Source: Capitulum mitella
Lineage: Eukaryota > Arthropoda > Thecostraca > Pollicipedomorpha > Pollicipedidae
Assembly (NCBI GenBank): GCA_030062745.1
Contig: CP099841.1
Coordinates: 11,102,970-11,166,969 of the forward strand
Direction of reading: 5' to 3'
DNA: 64,000 nt
How positions within the stretch are numbered: the first letter of the stretch is position 1; each line of letters begins with the position of its first letter. The position numbers were made by a program, and so were the translations under genes. This document shows, piece by piece, positions 44,318 to 56,029 of this stretch. The notes beneath the pieces are model-generated. The model had not been told where the DNA came from. It made no database searches and saw nothing but the letters and a program-made list of their open reading frames with translations.

Positions 44318-45528
44318 TCAACCCAATTCCCGGTAGGGGGGCTGAATTCGTCCCCTCGGGTTTTTTGCTTGCCAATTCCAGGCTTTTTGATGCAGCTTCA
44401 CTAAACTTGGTGACTTTTCCTAGCTATTCTTTCTACGTGCTGTAACAAAATTTCAAAATTCTATTTTGCTGAGGGGCGGAGCCAAGCAACGTTTTTGGGA
44501 GGCACCTCAGGCCATGTTGGCCATGTTGAGGGTAAAAGGAAAATGTCTGCCAAAAACAGTGTTTTTAGGATAGAACTTAAAACTTTGTATGGGTGAATAA
44601 CTAAATAGTTGGGCAATGTGTGGATGTAATTTTGTTTGTCCGAGGTCACTTTACAAGGTCAGGTCAAGGTCAATAGTCAAAATTTGTTTTTGCAATAATT
44701 TTTGCACTGTTTTTTTCAAATACCAAACCCGGAATATATGTGACGTAAAAAGGTGCCCTCTACTTGTGTATCAAGTTTCAGCGTGATATCAGGTCGGGTC
44801 ACGGTGCTATGACCTAAAATGTCAGTGCTTGCACCTATATCGCAAGAGCCATAAGATGAAATTTTTGAAATAGAGTGAATTCAAATCATTGAAAACGTTT
44901 ACAGATAATACTGAACGCACTCGAGATCATTCCAAGTGGCTCCAAGGTCACTGGAGGTTATTTAAGGTCAAAGGTCACAGGCTGATCTGAAGAACGTGTG
45001 ACCATGACAGTTCCCCATTTTTTATGTCCCTGGCACCGCCTTTGCTAGCATTATACGAACATTGTAATGCGATTTGTACTTCTTTAGCATAACATGACTA
45101 GCAGAAGCCAAAAAAGTGTTTTTGCCTTTTTTTGTTCATTCATTTGTTAAAAAACTAATTCTCCTATTTTTGAGACCCTGTGAACGCCAATGAATTTTCC
45201 CAAAATTTGAAATGTGTGTGCCAACAGTAAAAGTCCTATGCATAATCTCTCGATTCATGCCAGTTTCATCGAAATCGGTTCATAAACAACGGAGTTATAA
45301 GGAGTCCAAAAACACCTTCATTTTGACATTTTTGCCCCCTGTATCCACACCTTTTAAAATTTTGAAAGTTTCTTTTTATAAAAATGTACTTCACGTCATG
45401 GCCAATCAATTGCCGTTTGTTGCGATGAAATCGGAGGTGTAGTTCTTGAAATGTCGGGGGGAGCGAATCCGCCCCCCCCCCTTGCCGGGAATCGACCATA
45501 CCGTCTAACCCTCCAGGAATAGGGTTAA
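44318..45528 (-). mobile_element. TTAA-flanked non-autonomous element, family A copy 2
   Basis: Bounded by TCAA (a one-base change from TTAA, 44318-44321) and TTAA (45525-45528), with ends CCCAATTCCCGG and CCAGGAATAGGG. It aligns in inverted orientation to 347-1562 across the whole length, including a subterminal block with GGTCGATTCCCGGCA. It sits within the span between two LINE fragments. Confidence 0.8.
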
Positions 45529-45924
45529 CTCCTTGTGATACATTTGAACTTTCTGGGTGCCGTTCTTCCCGACACTCATCGTTCGCGTCTCTTCTTCTCG
45601 GAAGCTTTCATCGTTTCTGGAGTGGATCCCTGTCGTTTTCTGCCGGTGCTGCTCTGTCGGCTTTGTGATGTCCGATGTCTTCAAATGCCGATTCCAAATC
45701 CTCAGAATCCGTTTCGTTGCATAATTGGGCCACTCAAGTGTTGCGGCTCACAGACCACAATGGTGAAATCCAGACAACATCGGATGCCCGTCCTTAGTGT
45801 TTCACTCGTACCGTCACTTTATTATTGCATGACGGGATCACCGTTCACGTGCCGGCCGGTCCCCGCGCGCTGCGCTCGGCCGACCCGCTGACACATGCCC
45901 TGCCAGGGGCGGGGGAACGAGCAC
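45529..45924. other. unassigned sequence, GC-rich at its right end
   Basis: Open on the plus strand (45535-45891) without a recognised family. A minus-strand frame with KRILRIWNRHLKTSDI and FREEETRTMS looks protein-like but cannot be named. The segment 45850-45925 is CpG-rich. Confidence 0.3.
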
Positions 45925-46607
45925 GGTCACGTCCAGCCAATGCTGGGGCCAGTGGCCGACTGTGACACGCCTGCGTTATACCGCACTCCAGTTTAAACCA
46001 GACAGATGTAAAGCCGTTGTTGGAGATGGCCAACGCAGTGCCGTTGTACTAAATCTGGATCCACCTGATGAATTCTTCACCAGAGATTAATCTCTACAGC
46101 ATGCCGAAAATCAAGTCATGCTCGAGTGAATTAAACGCAGCCTCAAAATCAGGTGCAAAGAAGATACCGCCAGTTTCGTCGACTGCGGCATACTCAATGA
46201 CATTTTTTATAATCCTAGGTTATGTCGGATGTTTTCCTCCATAATGAAGCCGTTTCGATCTAGATTAACAAGCTTCCCTATTACTCGTCCTAATCGAGTG
46301 ACAATAACCCTGGCAATTATTCTATGGACCATGTCGAAAAGGCAGGGCGCCTGTTTTTCAGTTTTTTTTTCTGAACGCCTTTCTTAGGGATTAACGTTAT
46401 TACACCCTGCCTTTGTGTCACGCATAACAAACCAGCGTCATATGAGGGATTAACGTGACCCGTGACAACTTCTTTGAACTCCTCCCAAAAGTACTGAGAA
46501 AACTCTTTCGTAAATCTTGACACAAACGGGGATCTATTGGCTAACATCACCAGTGAAACGAATTTACATTCCTCACAGATGATTCGCCTTACACAATCTA
46601 CATTCAT
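45925..46607 (-). pseudogene. LINE reverse transcriptase fragment (N-terminal to middle part)
   Basis: The minus strand encodes RQGVITLIPKKG (46430-46370), then HRIIARVIVTRLGRVIGKL, DRNGFIMEENIRHNL (46255), IEYAAVDETGG, APDFEAAFNSLEHDLIF (46140), SNNGFTSVWFKLECG and ITQACHSRPLAP (45960). These follow reverse transcriptase blocks 1-4, where DFEKAFD carries a catalytic Asp; here the block is DFEAAFN. A frameshift near 46210 and in-frame stops are present. The piece ends where the fragment at 41661-42385 begins, so it may be the other half of the same element or a second copy. Confidence 0.7.
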
Positions 46608-47017
46608 CCGTCGATAACTTCGGAAGATCTCTACTAGTCTCTTTTTTTGTTTAAAAGGCTAAAAAACTAAAGCTTTTCTCTGGCCAATTACTTACCTTTC
46701 CAGGTACATTGCACTTGTAAGTTACTAAGGAGTATCTCCAGCATCAGCCCTGAAACATTATTATCTTAATCCCTATTCTATTTGAGGCAGAGTGAATCCC
46801 ATTTTTAATGTGACATACCAGTTGATCGTCATTTAGTAGTCCATTTTTTGTCTTCAATTAGCCTGGACCTCGTTTATTGCCTGCGACCTCTATCTTCTGC
46901 ACTATCCCATGTGTCCTATTACTGTTTGATTGTCCGAATTCGAGAAGCCGTTGTTGACTAGCATTTGGCTAATTCGTATTAACTCAGAGTGCAAACTAGT
47001 CCAGTCCGAACAGTGTT
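46608..47017. other. unassigned sequence
   Basis: Could contain worn LINE sequence upstream of the RT fragment, but no endonuclease motif was recognised. Confidence 0.3.
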
Positions 47018-47065
47018 TACACACACACACACACACACAGACACAGACACAGACACAAATATGTA

Positions 47066-47112
<47 letters not shown>
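47018..47112. repeat. compound (CA)n/(TA)n microsatellite
   Basis: CA repeats at 47018-47039, a CAGACA-type interval, then TA repeats to 47112. Confidence 0.95.
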
Positions 47113-47115
<3 letters not shown>

Positions 47116-47202
47116 AAAAGGGTGTAAGGTAACCTGACGATGCAAAGTCAAGATTCTTGATGCAGGCCATTCGTCGGCAGCAAAAAAATCATACGGGGGT
47201 GG

Positions 47203-47380
47203 CAACCACCCCTCATCTGGTGACGGCTGGAGAGAAAGGCGGCATGTCTTGCTCGTCGTGTCCCACAAGGCTTCTTGGCCGTTTAATGTGGCGACCACCC
47301 CTCATCTGGTGACGGTTGAAGAGAAAAGCGGCAGGTCTTGCTCGTCGTGTCCCACAAGGCTTCCTGGCGGTTTAATGTGG
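47203..47380 (+). repeat. two-copy tandem repeat, 89-base period
   Basis: Copies 47203-47291 and 47292-47380 differ at only a handful of positions. Both contain ACCACCCCTCATCTGGTGAC and CTTGCTCGTCGTGTCCCACA. The high identity points to a recent duplication. Confidence 0.9.
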
Positions 47381-48340
47381 CGACCATACTGCAGCGGTCA
47401 GCAGGGTCATCAGGATCGTCGGGAAGCGAAAAGAAGTCAACGGCTCGAATGTGCACTGGAAAAATTGCAGATATAGTCATTCAAGCTCAGGCGATGGGAA
47501 CATAGCGATAAAAATGTCTCAGTCAAGTCCGCAGCAGTGTCGCCGCGCGGGCCCGGCCACACTTTTTTTTGGCGTGCCATTTCCCTAGATACCGCGTTTC
47601 GCTTGTTTTCATACCCAAATGTTGTAAAAATACTGCTTTTACAATATTGTGATAATTATAATTTAGATTTGGACATTATCATTATAGATAGAGTTTAGTT
47701 ATACCATAATGATAACATATATATAAAGCAAGTGGTATATAGTATATGCAGCAATATATTCTGGTATTTATAATATGTTATATATAGCATGTATAAAGTA
47801 ATTATAGTACATATGAAGTAAGTTATAGCGGAAATTTGCTGCCAGTTGATGACGCCATTACTCAGGCAGGGGCAAAAGCAAAGTTTTCAACACTTGTCTG
47901 AAGGTACCGTTTTTTCTTTTTTGTGAAAATAGTGATATGAATTAGGTATACACAGCCGAGAAATTTCCCCAGATGATGAATTCCCTAAAGAAGGAGATTT
48001 CCCCAGATGTGGCCACACTGGTCCGTAGACCTCATGACCTTCACGGCCAAGGTGCACTAGCAGTGTGGTCTCCACTGACTTCACTACTTGAATTTCTGTT
48101 AAAATGTTGTCGCACTGTGGCATCTGAAGATAAACCACGTCGTAAATCTACACACTTAACCACGCCGTAAATCGAATTCGGCTGCCAATAACCAAAGTCG
48201 CGTTCAAACACAGTTTATGTCAATTATCTGCCGGGCTTTCAGCAGCGTCGTGGCATGCTAAGTTTCCCTATCGAGATTCCATTCAGCTGCAATGACGTCT
48301 GGCTCTAATCAAGCGTCAATGCATCGTGTGCCTCCCCCGG
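47381..48340. other. unassigned sequence with an AT-rich core
   Basis: 47640-47820 is AT-rich with many TATA words. No gene was recognised. Confidence 0.35.
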
Positions 48341-48344
48341 TCGG

Positions 48345-48770
48345 CATGTGCGTCATTTCCGACTTGATCGCCAGTGGCTGATAACCGCCGTCTTCGAACG
48401 TCGTTCGCCGTCGGCCGCAGATGATCGGGACATCTCGAGTCGCAGGCAGTATCGTGGTGCTTCACAGGCCGGTCGATTTCGCGCTCCGATCCGAGGCAGC
48501 CGGAAGCGGGTGGACATGCCGCGCGATCAGCTGCGGGACTGAGGACGGAACCAGGTGCCCACCGAGGACACCAGGACCATTTGCAGGCGCCGACATAATG
48601 GCCGCGATAATCTAGTCTTTGGCAAAGCATAAAATAACGCAAAGCTAGCACGAGTATTGCCAAATTTATTATATTTACTTTTATCAATTTAATTTTAATT
48701 TATTTAATTTATTAATATCGTTTTATTTAATTTATCATACTGCCATAAAGTTAAGGCGCATAGTATTTAG
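48345..48770. other. CpG-rich patch next to an AT-rich patch
   Basis: 48345-48600 is CpG-rich with overlapping open frames and no recognised domain. 48655-48735 is almost pure A/T (ATTTAATTTATTAATATCG type). The sharp composition change suggests unrelated insertions. Confidence 0.35.
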
Positions 48771-51700
48771 CGGAGTATATCGGACAGAGAAAAAAATGCG
48801 TCATTCCGTAAGGTATCCCTGAGGATCTCCCACTAATAGTTTGAAAACGGTGGGAGATAAACGATGAATCGGTTTAAGCATTTTGCACAAGAGACCAAAT
48901 TTACACCCTCTGTATCATTGTTACGATCGCAAACTTTCCATGCATCTAGGCGTAGGAGTGAAGAAGACGCAGGAAAAGGTCCAAAACAATCGCCTGCCGC
49001 TTGTTGCGCCCACGTTCTTTATGGCGTACGGCGGTCATATTGCAGTTGCTTGAGCACTGCCTTCCTTATATCATCCGGCTCACGTTGTTCGACGTTCCTC
49101 CAGAATGGCGTGACGGGCGATTGTATCCGGCTCGCAATAATCGCAATGCACACAATACTGAACTGTCCTGCAATGGTCCACGTGACCCGCCGCTGCTCCA
49201 CTGTTAGAACCGGCACCTCCTCTGGCACCGAATTATTGGGTTCACTTCCAGTGTTCTACCTGCCGTTTACACCACGACGGGAGTTTTGGACTACAGTTCC
49301 GCCCTGTATTCAGAAGAGAAGTCCATGCTGCAAGAAACAGCGACCAGCAGGACGCATTCGATGATTACGCACGAGCTAGTCCAGGTCGGTCGAGCCTGTA
49401 TTGAGCGTGCTGCGGTGCGGTGAGTTACGTTATGAAATATCTTATATGTGGCAGAATAAAGCTGGCACGGGCATCTAAGAAATGGGGACAGGCATTTTTC
49501 ACGTTGGATATTAATTCCATGATAGACTTTTCTATACCTCTGTACTAGAGATGTCTGGGACTCCGTTGATTTTTCTTTTTTCCTATTGTTCCTGGAGACT
49601 GGCTTCATCCGTTTCCTTCCCATGCGCACGGAATAAACGCGTGAGGTTATTGCACGCTGTTCTCTTGTTCTCCAAGACAAGCCGTACCGACAGGACCCTT
49701 GGTCCTTTGGTCTTTAACTAAATTAGTCTACATGTTTTTTACACGATATGTTTTTGCTGAGCCATGAAACCTGGTTGTTGTCCCGTTTTCTACTCGCAGT
49801 AATGAGAAGCTGCCGATGGTAGCCTTCAGACCCGAATTTCAGAACCGTTGAAAACTTTACTGGTGGCAGTTTTAATGGCCATGGAAAACATAACGTCGAT
49901 CAAATCGCACTTACGACGTGTACCCGACGCCTCAGACTTCTTTGGACTTCGGCACGGTCCGAAAGAGATGTTGACAGGAGTGACTGAGTATAGAGAGTAA
50001 AACGCTCTCATTTCTTTTTTTATTAATTCATCTGCTAATCAAACATACTAATTCTCACATTTTTTCTCGCCTTCCTGTACTTAACGGCAGGCGTTACCAT
50101 ACTAGTAGACATCGCACTTCAACTGTCAGCGTAGAACTTCCACAGTAGCAGGTATACTTGTTAAAGGCCAGTATAATCATAGGTCAACCCAACCCAGATC
50201 AGATTATGAAGCGACCGAAGACCTGACAGGCTTGTCAGGTCACAGAAACATGGATCATTTGCAAGGCCGTGTTCCATGATATCGCCGTTTTCGAACAAAC
50301 CAACGAATTCTTTGTTCAGCAAGATGTCAGCGCTTTACGTCAACCTGACCAGTGGTATTCCTACAGGTATCATGAAATCTGCGACCTTTCAGAAGCCGAT
50401 TATTCCGCGACCGCCCTGGAACTTAAAAGTACCCCCGCCCCCGCTTCGTTTTCCGGCAGTTGCGTCCCAACCGTAAATGACAAGATCACCAATATTTCTG
50501 CACCTGTCATTTGGCCAATATGACACATTTTAACGGAAACATTTCTCACACGGATTGCATTTTACGGAAATTAGGAAGAAAATAGTATCATAACATGGGT
50601 CGATCTGCGGCCGCGCATCGGCAGGCGTGCAATGAGCTTTTATTTGGCTATGTAGCTATGCCTCCAATAGAAACATGAACAAATGCACATCATCCTATAG
50701 TGGATCTGACAGGCAGTTTAATAACGTCATTGCTTTGTCTTTTAGATCATCAGGTTTTGCAATACAAGGCTAATAAGTTCAAATATGTTACGAGTTTTGA
50801 AAGTCAAATCACAACAGAGATCCATTGGACTCATAGACCTTGATTATTCGCGCAACATAACATTATGGGCCACTTCTGCATCCAACGGTAGCAAGACTGC
50901 CACTTCAACACACACTGTCGTGTCCAGGGCGCAGCAGACGTCAGACCGACTGGCACGCGGGGCATCGTCGGCTGGGTCGCCTGCCGCCGGGCACTTGTGG
51001 CAGGCGCCGGCCGAGCGCTGCTGCTGTTCGCCAAACTAATAGCGATATGAGATATAGGGATCATGTGGCACGATGTGCGTGTGAGCGTAAATTGAAGCAG
51101 CCCAAGGAGAGAGGGAATGAGCCGAACCTGAGTAGGAAAGAGCGGCCAGAATTACGGTAGCATTCACATCGTCTGGCCATCGCTACTACTCATTTGTTCG
51201 TAACTCCACAACAGGAAGTTTCTACTCTTCTAGGCTTCTCCAGGATAGCTTTTGCCGTACTTTTTACCTCAGATCAAATACGCAAACTGTGAGCTTTCTT
51301 TGAATATGAATTTTGAAGTTGTCACTTATCGTTTACACTTGCCAGACCTTGTTGAAAGCATCGCACATCTTTTCGGCCTCAAATTCCGACGTTTTATTGA
51401 TCCATGACTACACTGGTCAACACAAGAGTACTTTCAGTACTTTCACACCCTGAAATGAGGACGCGCCCTGTTGAGTGCCGTTGAAACCACGTAAATCGAC
51501 TTTTAGTTCCTGAGATACGAGTTGGTATGGGGGGCGGAAGATCTCAGGTGGTGCCGGGTTAAGTTGGGTGACCTAGTTTGACCTTTTGAAATTCGAGCGA
51601 TTTTAATGCTATGGAGGCAATACAAACAGCATAAACGTTCGCTGAAAAGTGCCGTAAAATTAGTTTTCATCAGTTCGAAACAAAAAATTGTGATTTTTTA

Positions 51701-53059
51701 CCATTTCCCACCTATCGGTCAACCAAACGTAGGCCCATTCTACAGCTGACTTATGAGATTTATTTGACCTGAACTAGGGTCACAGCGAGCCTAAAATGAG
51801 CGTTAGTATCCTAGAAGCACGATAAAGGTAATGCAGAACGTGCACACATCAACGATGATGGGTTGTGGCCAATCTGAGAAGCAAAGAGAAGCAAAGCAAA
51901 GATCATTCTGACCGCACTGGTCCACCTTGACCCGGAGTCCAAAGTAACCGCACAAGCTGCATACAATTCCCGGAACATTTGGTGAAGAAAAAAGGGCAGG
52001 CTATCACATGGCGTTGGCCACAATACTCTTACTCTCTTAGTTTTCAGCGAATGGAGGGGTAGAATTGGCCCTTGTCTTGTGATTTCCCACAGAGTGAGGC
52101 TTGATTAACCCGGTTGGTGCAATTTCTTTTTTAGTCATGTAATATATATATTGATATTGATATTAGCATTATATATTCTTACACACAGCGATTTCAATAT
52201 GCCTTTCGTTACTGTGGCGTCCTGGCGTGGAGTGAGTTTAGTAAGATGCGGAAGCCGACGCCTCGCATTTTCTACAGTACTGGGTAATGTTCATCCCTAC
52301 CGCGCTGTCCAATGGGACAGCGGGACCCCATGGGACCCATCATTGCGCATACCCTTTGGGAAATCTCACACGACCCGGGTGCATGTCGTGGATCACATCG
52401 CGCTCCACATGCGAGCGTGAATTGCATAAAATGCCACGTCCTGTTCCAGGGGTACAGCGACGAGTTACCAGATGGCATATTACGCATCGGTCGTGCCGCC
52501 CTGGCCGCAGACGTGACAAAAAGTCTGTGACGCACCACAATATGCAGTAGGCAGCTGGACAAAATTCACGGATGCCGACGCCTGTTTACCTACATTAAAT
52601 TTCAGCTCATTGTTGCACATGGCACATACCTCTAGGCTTTCCATCCAGCTTTCCCTGTTAAGTGTTGACGTAAAATATTTACTGAAATCACCAGAAAAAA
52701 ACAACACGTTAAACGGTGTTTTTGTGATGTATCCGGTCCTCTAAAGGAATGGAAGGACTAGCAACAGATAATGCGAATACATAATTATGGTTTAGACGAG
52801 AGAGCAACTTTGCCACCAAAAAATACCGTGTATATGCATCGCGTGCGTACCATACATATCCAAAAATACGTTTTGAAATCTTTCTTAACGTGCCAGCGAC
52901 ATGGGTTGCCTCCAAGGTCCATACCAGTCGGATCGCGTTCCAAGAAACGTGCCTTACCTCTCCTGATCTCTTTGAAAGGAATTCTTTAGCTCAGCGAAGC
53001 TAAAAATGCAAACTATTTCCGGCGTATGTGTATGGCATTGACGTGCGGAACAATGTCTT
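48771..53059. other. long unassigned stretch
   Basis: A plus-strand frame of 166 codons at 48864-49364 and opposing minus-strand frames have no recognised family and no clear codon bias. CCGGGTTAA at 51554-51562 and TTAACCCGG at 52107-52115 resemble the ends of TTAA-type elements in this window but lack clear partners, so they may be solo ends. AT-rich at 52140-52180. No RNA gene was recognised. Confidence 0.35.
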
Positions 53060-54167
53060 CTAACCCTTTTCCCGTAACCATAACGCTAGGACGCATTATC
53101 GTATGGAGGCTTTTTCGTCCCACCCCCAAACCTCGAGAGACATCCTTCCGATTTGATCACAAGGAACTGCTATGGATTCCCATGATGTGATCCACATTTT
53201 CACAGAAAAAGTTTCGAAAATCGGACAATGAACGTATACAAGAAGAAAGAAGGGGAGGGGGAGTTTGGACATATTTGCCTGCGATGTGTTTGCCCGATTT
53301 TTGCAAATCGCGTGAATCGAGATCTAATCGATAGGTTTGGTTGGTATAGATAGATAGGTTCCTTTGGACCAAACATTTATACTTTTGGGAAATTGATACG
53401 CGTTCAAAGGGCTTGAAAAATGGAGGAATATTTTTTAAACTTGATTAACATAAAATTTTAAGTTTTTTACCTTATACTAGTCATTTTATGCTTAAGAAAT
53501 ACAGTTTGTATTACACCGTTCTTATGGTATTGACAAAGGCAGCGCCATAGCAAGAAAAATATCATGATCGCATGTTCATCAGGTCAGCTGGCGACGTTTG
53601 ACCTCAAATGATCTAATATGACCTTACATTTACATGGAATGGCTTCGGGCTCATGCATTAGTGTTTCAAAGCTGTGCCAATCATTTGAATTGAATATATT
53701 TCTTATGTCCTGTTCATGACCGCCCTGATGTAGGGTACGCGCGGACATTTTAGGTCATAGCTCCTTGACCCGACCGGATGTCGACCTGAAACTCGGAACA
53801 GAAGTCAATGACGCAGTTCTAAGTCATACGTGTCCCAGATAGCTAATTCTGATTGTAAGTGTCAAAAGGATTTGCAAAGGACCAAACTTTGACCTTGACC
53901 TGACCTTATGAAGTGACTTCAGATCAACAACGCTGTTTTTGGCAGCCACTCAATAGTGCCAAGCATGTCATGAGATGCCTCCCAAAAACTTGGTCTGGCA
54001 CCATCCCTGGGGAAAACAGAGTTATGACATTGGACATAATACGTAGAAAAAAGCAGATAAGAAGAGTGCCCGTGTTTCGTGAGACTGTTTCAAAAACCTT
54101 GGAAATGGCAAGCAAAAAAAAAACAGGGGGCTTCTGAAGCCCCTCCCCCATGTAGGAATAGGGTTAA
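53060..54167 (+). mobile_element. TTAA-flanked non-autonomous element, family A copy 3 (diverged)
   Basis: Left end CTAACCCTTTTCCCG (53060) and right end AGGAATAGGGTTAA (to 54167) match the family A ends. The interior follows copies 1 and 2, with CCGATTTGATC near the left and the TGACCTTGACCTGACCTTA block near 53892. It is shorter and more diverged, so it is the oldest of the three. Confidence 0.75.
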
Positions 54168-54386
54168 AACAAACTGAAGTGTGTGTTTCATCATCAGGCA
54201 TAACTACACAAGCTGGGTTCCTATTGTATGACCTGAAAATAAACTCAGCTACGCTTAACTCTTTCTTGGAGTGGAAATCGATAGGGAAATAAGTCAGATT
54301 ACGTCCTGTTCGTAAATGCGTCCTCCCCTTGTCTCGTAATTACACATGGTCCCTTACAAGGTCTGAGGGGAAATATAATGGAGCGC
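54168..54386. other. unassigned sequence
   Basis: Short gap between two elements; nothing recognised. Confidence 0.3.
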
Positions 54387-54667
54387 ACGTAGCCAAGGGA
54401 GGCCATGGGAGCCATACCCTCCCACCCATCCTGAACCGAGTGGTTTACGCTAAATATTACCCAATTTTGCGGGAGTATGAAATAGTTATCATATATGTAT
54501 TTCATGCAAGAGCAAACATGTTATGCTTTTCCTATGCGTTAAATATGAGCTCTGTTACATCACATCGTTGCTCTTCCCTACTCGTATCAGTTTTGTTATA
54601 TGCCAGCGGCATATGACAAAATTTCACATTTGCCCCCTCCCCATCCTGAGGAAAATCCTGGCTGCGT
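54387..54667 (+). mobile_element. short MITE with ACGTAGCCA-type ends, copy 1
   Basis: The ends are ACGTAGCCAAGGG and, inverted, ACGCAGCCAGGAT. The interior shares AAATTTCACATTTGCCCC and GCATATGACAAAATTT with the inverted copy at 55775-56029. No coding region is present. Confidence 0.65.
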
Positions 54668-55774
54668 ACCCCCATAGAGGAGAATATAATGCATCACGTC
54701 GATCATATTGCACCTTGCCATGATCATGAGCAGTTTCAATCATAGCGAGGTTAACGTCGTCCGAGATTTTAGAAACATGGGCGAAATGCTGGGAAGTTGT
54801 GGTTATTTGACAATGTATATTTTCCTTCAATGAAATCTTTGACGCAATTCCGACCGCATCCCAGACAGACGGGATAAAAAGTATGTTTACGAAAAATTTC
54901 TAGGCGTTTTTCTGAAGGTTTGATTGATACAAAGAACATGTTATATACATCATGATTAAGTAATGTTTGACATAATGATACATGATTAAGTGAATCATTA
55001 TTGTATATATACAGATACATACAAATACATGGTTTAAAAAATGCGTACATAATAGCTGAGTGCAAATATGCTCAGTTCCGAATTTTTCTCCGGACACTGT
55101 CTTTACTCTCTTTTTTATTTTTCCCACGCAAGTTAGATGTGTTCAATCAGATCAAGAAAAATTCGGCGCAGACATTTAATAGAATCCGGCGATGTTGGTG
55201 CAGTGCATCGGTCTCTATAGAAAACCGACGCATGGGGTGAGCATGCTGAAAGCGATTAGCGAACAGTCCACGTTTTGTTCCCGTCCACTGCTGATCGGTG
55301 CGTATTGAGCGATTCGTTATGCAGTGCAATTAGTATACAACCAGGAATAACGTGGGGTCAGTGACAAACTTTCTTCCTGGTCCAGGAACTGCACCGAACT
55401 GAGCAACAATAACCGAAAGGTAATGTAGCACAACATTGATTTACAGCTTGCAATGTTCCCCGGCAGCCGGCGGGCCTAGTTGCCTGGCGGCGTTGACGCC
55501 GCCAGTGAGCGACATTGGGCGCCAGAGCCATCTAGGTTACTTTTTAGGAACCTAAGGTCGTGGATACTGCTATTGGTCACTAGATGGAGTATGCTGTACG
55601 TCAGTTTGCCAACTTGTTTGACTTGAGTTTTGATTTTTCCATTTTTCTGAGATGCTGCCGCAGATTCCTAATGGACCATCAACAGCAAAATTTGCTCGTG
55701 TGAAGCAAGATGATATACTGAAGGGAAGTTGGATCGCACAATTTTCATTTAATTTCATATACTACGGGTGCAGG
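54668..55774. other. unassigned sequence
   Basis: AT-leaning to about 55100. A GC-richer piece at 55455-55530 is not assigned. No gene was recognised. Confidence 0.35.
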
Positions 55775-56029
55775 CATGTAGTCAGGATCTTCCTTACGGG
55801 GTGGGGCAAATGTCAAATTTTGTCATATGCCACTGACAGATGACGAGATTTAAAGGAAAAGGCAGCAATTTTATGTAACTGATATGATATTTAACGCACA
55901 ACAAAATATATAATGTTTGCTTTTGTAACATTTATACGATCATTATTCCGTATTCCCGCAAAATCGCTATGTATCTAGTGTACACCGCTTGGTCCCGGGA
56001 GGCATGGCCCCCATGGCCCCTGGCTACGT
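55775..56029 (-). mobile_element. short MITE with ACGTAGCCA-type ends, copy 2
   Basis: Inverted relative to 54387-54667. It begins ATGTAGTCAGGAT and ends CCCCTGGCTACGT. GGGGCAAATGTCAAATTTTG and GTCATATGCC match the inverse of copy 1. Confidence 0.65.

Noticed and set aside
48864-49364. 166-codon plus-strand frame as a gene
   Set aside because: No recognised domain, Cys/Ser/Arg-rich low-specificity composition and open antisense frames; left as unassigned.
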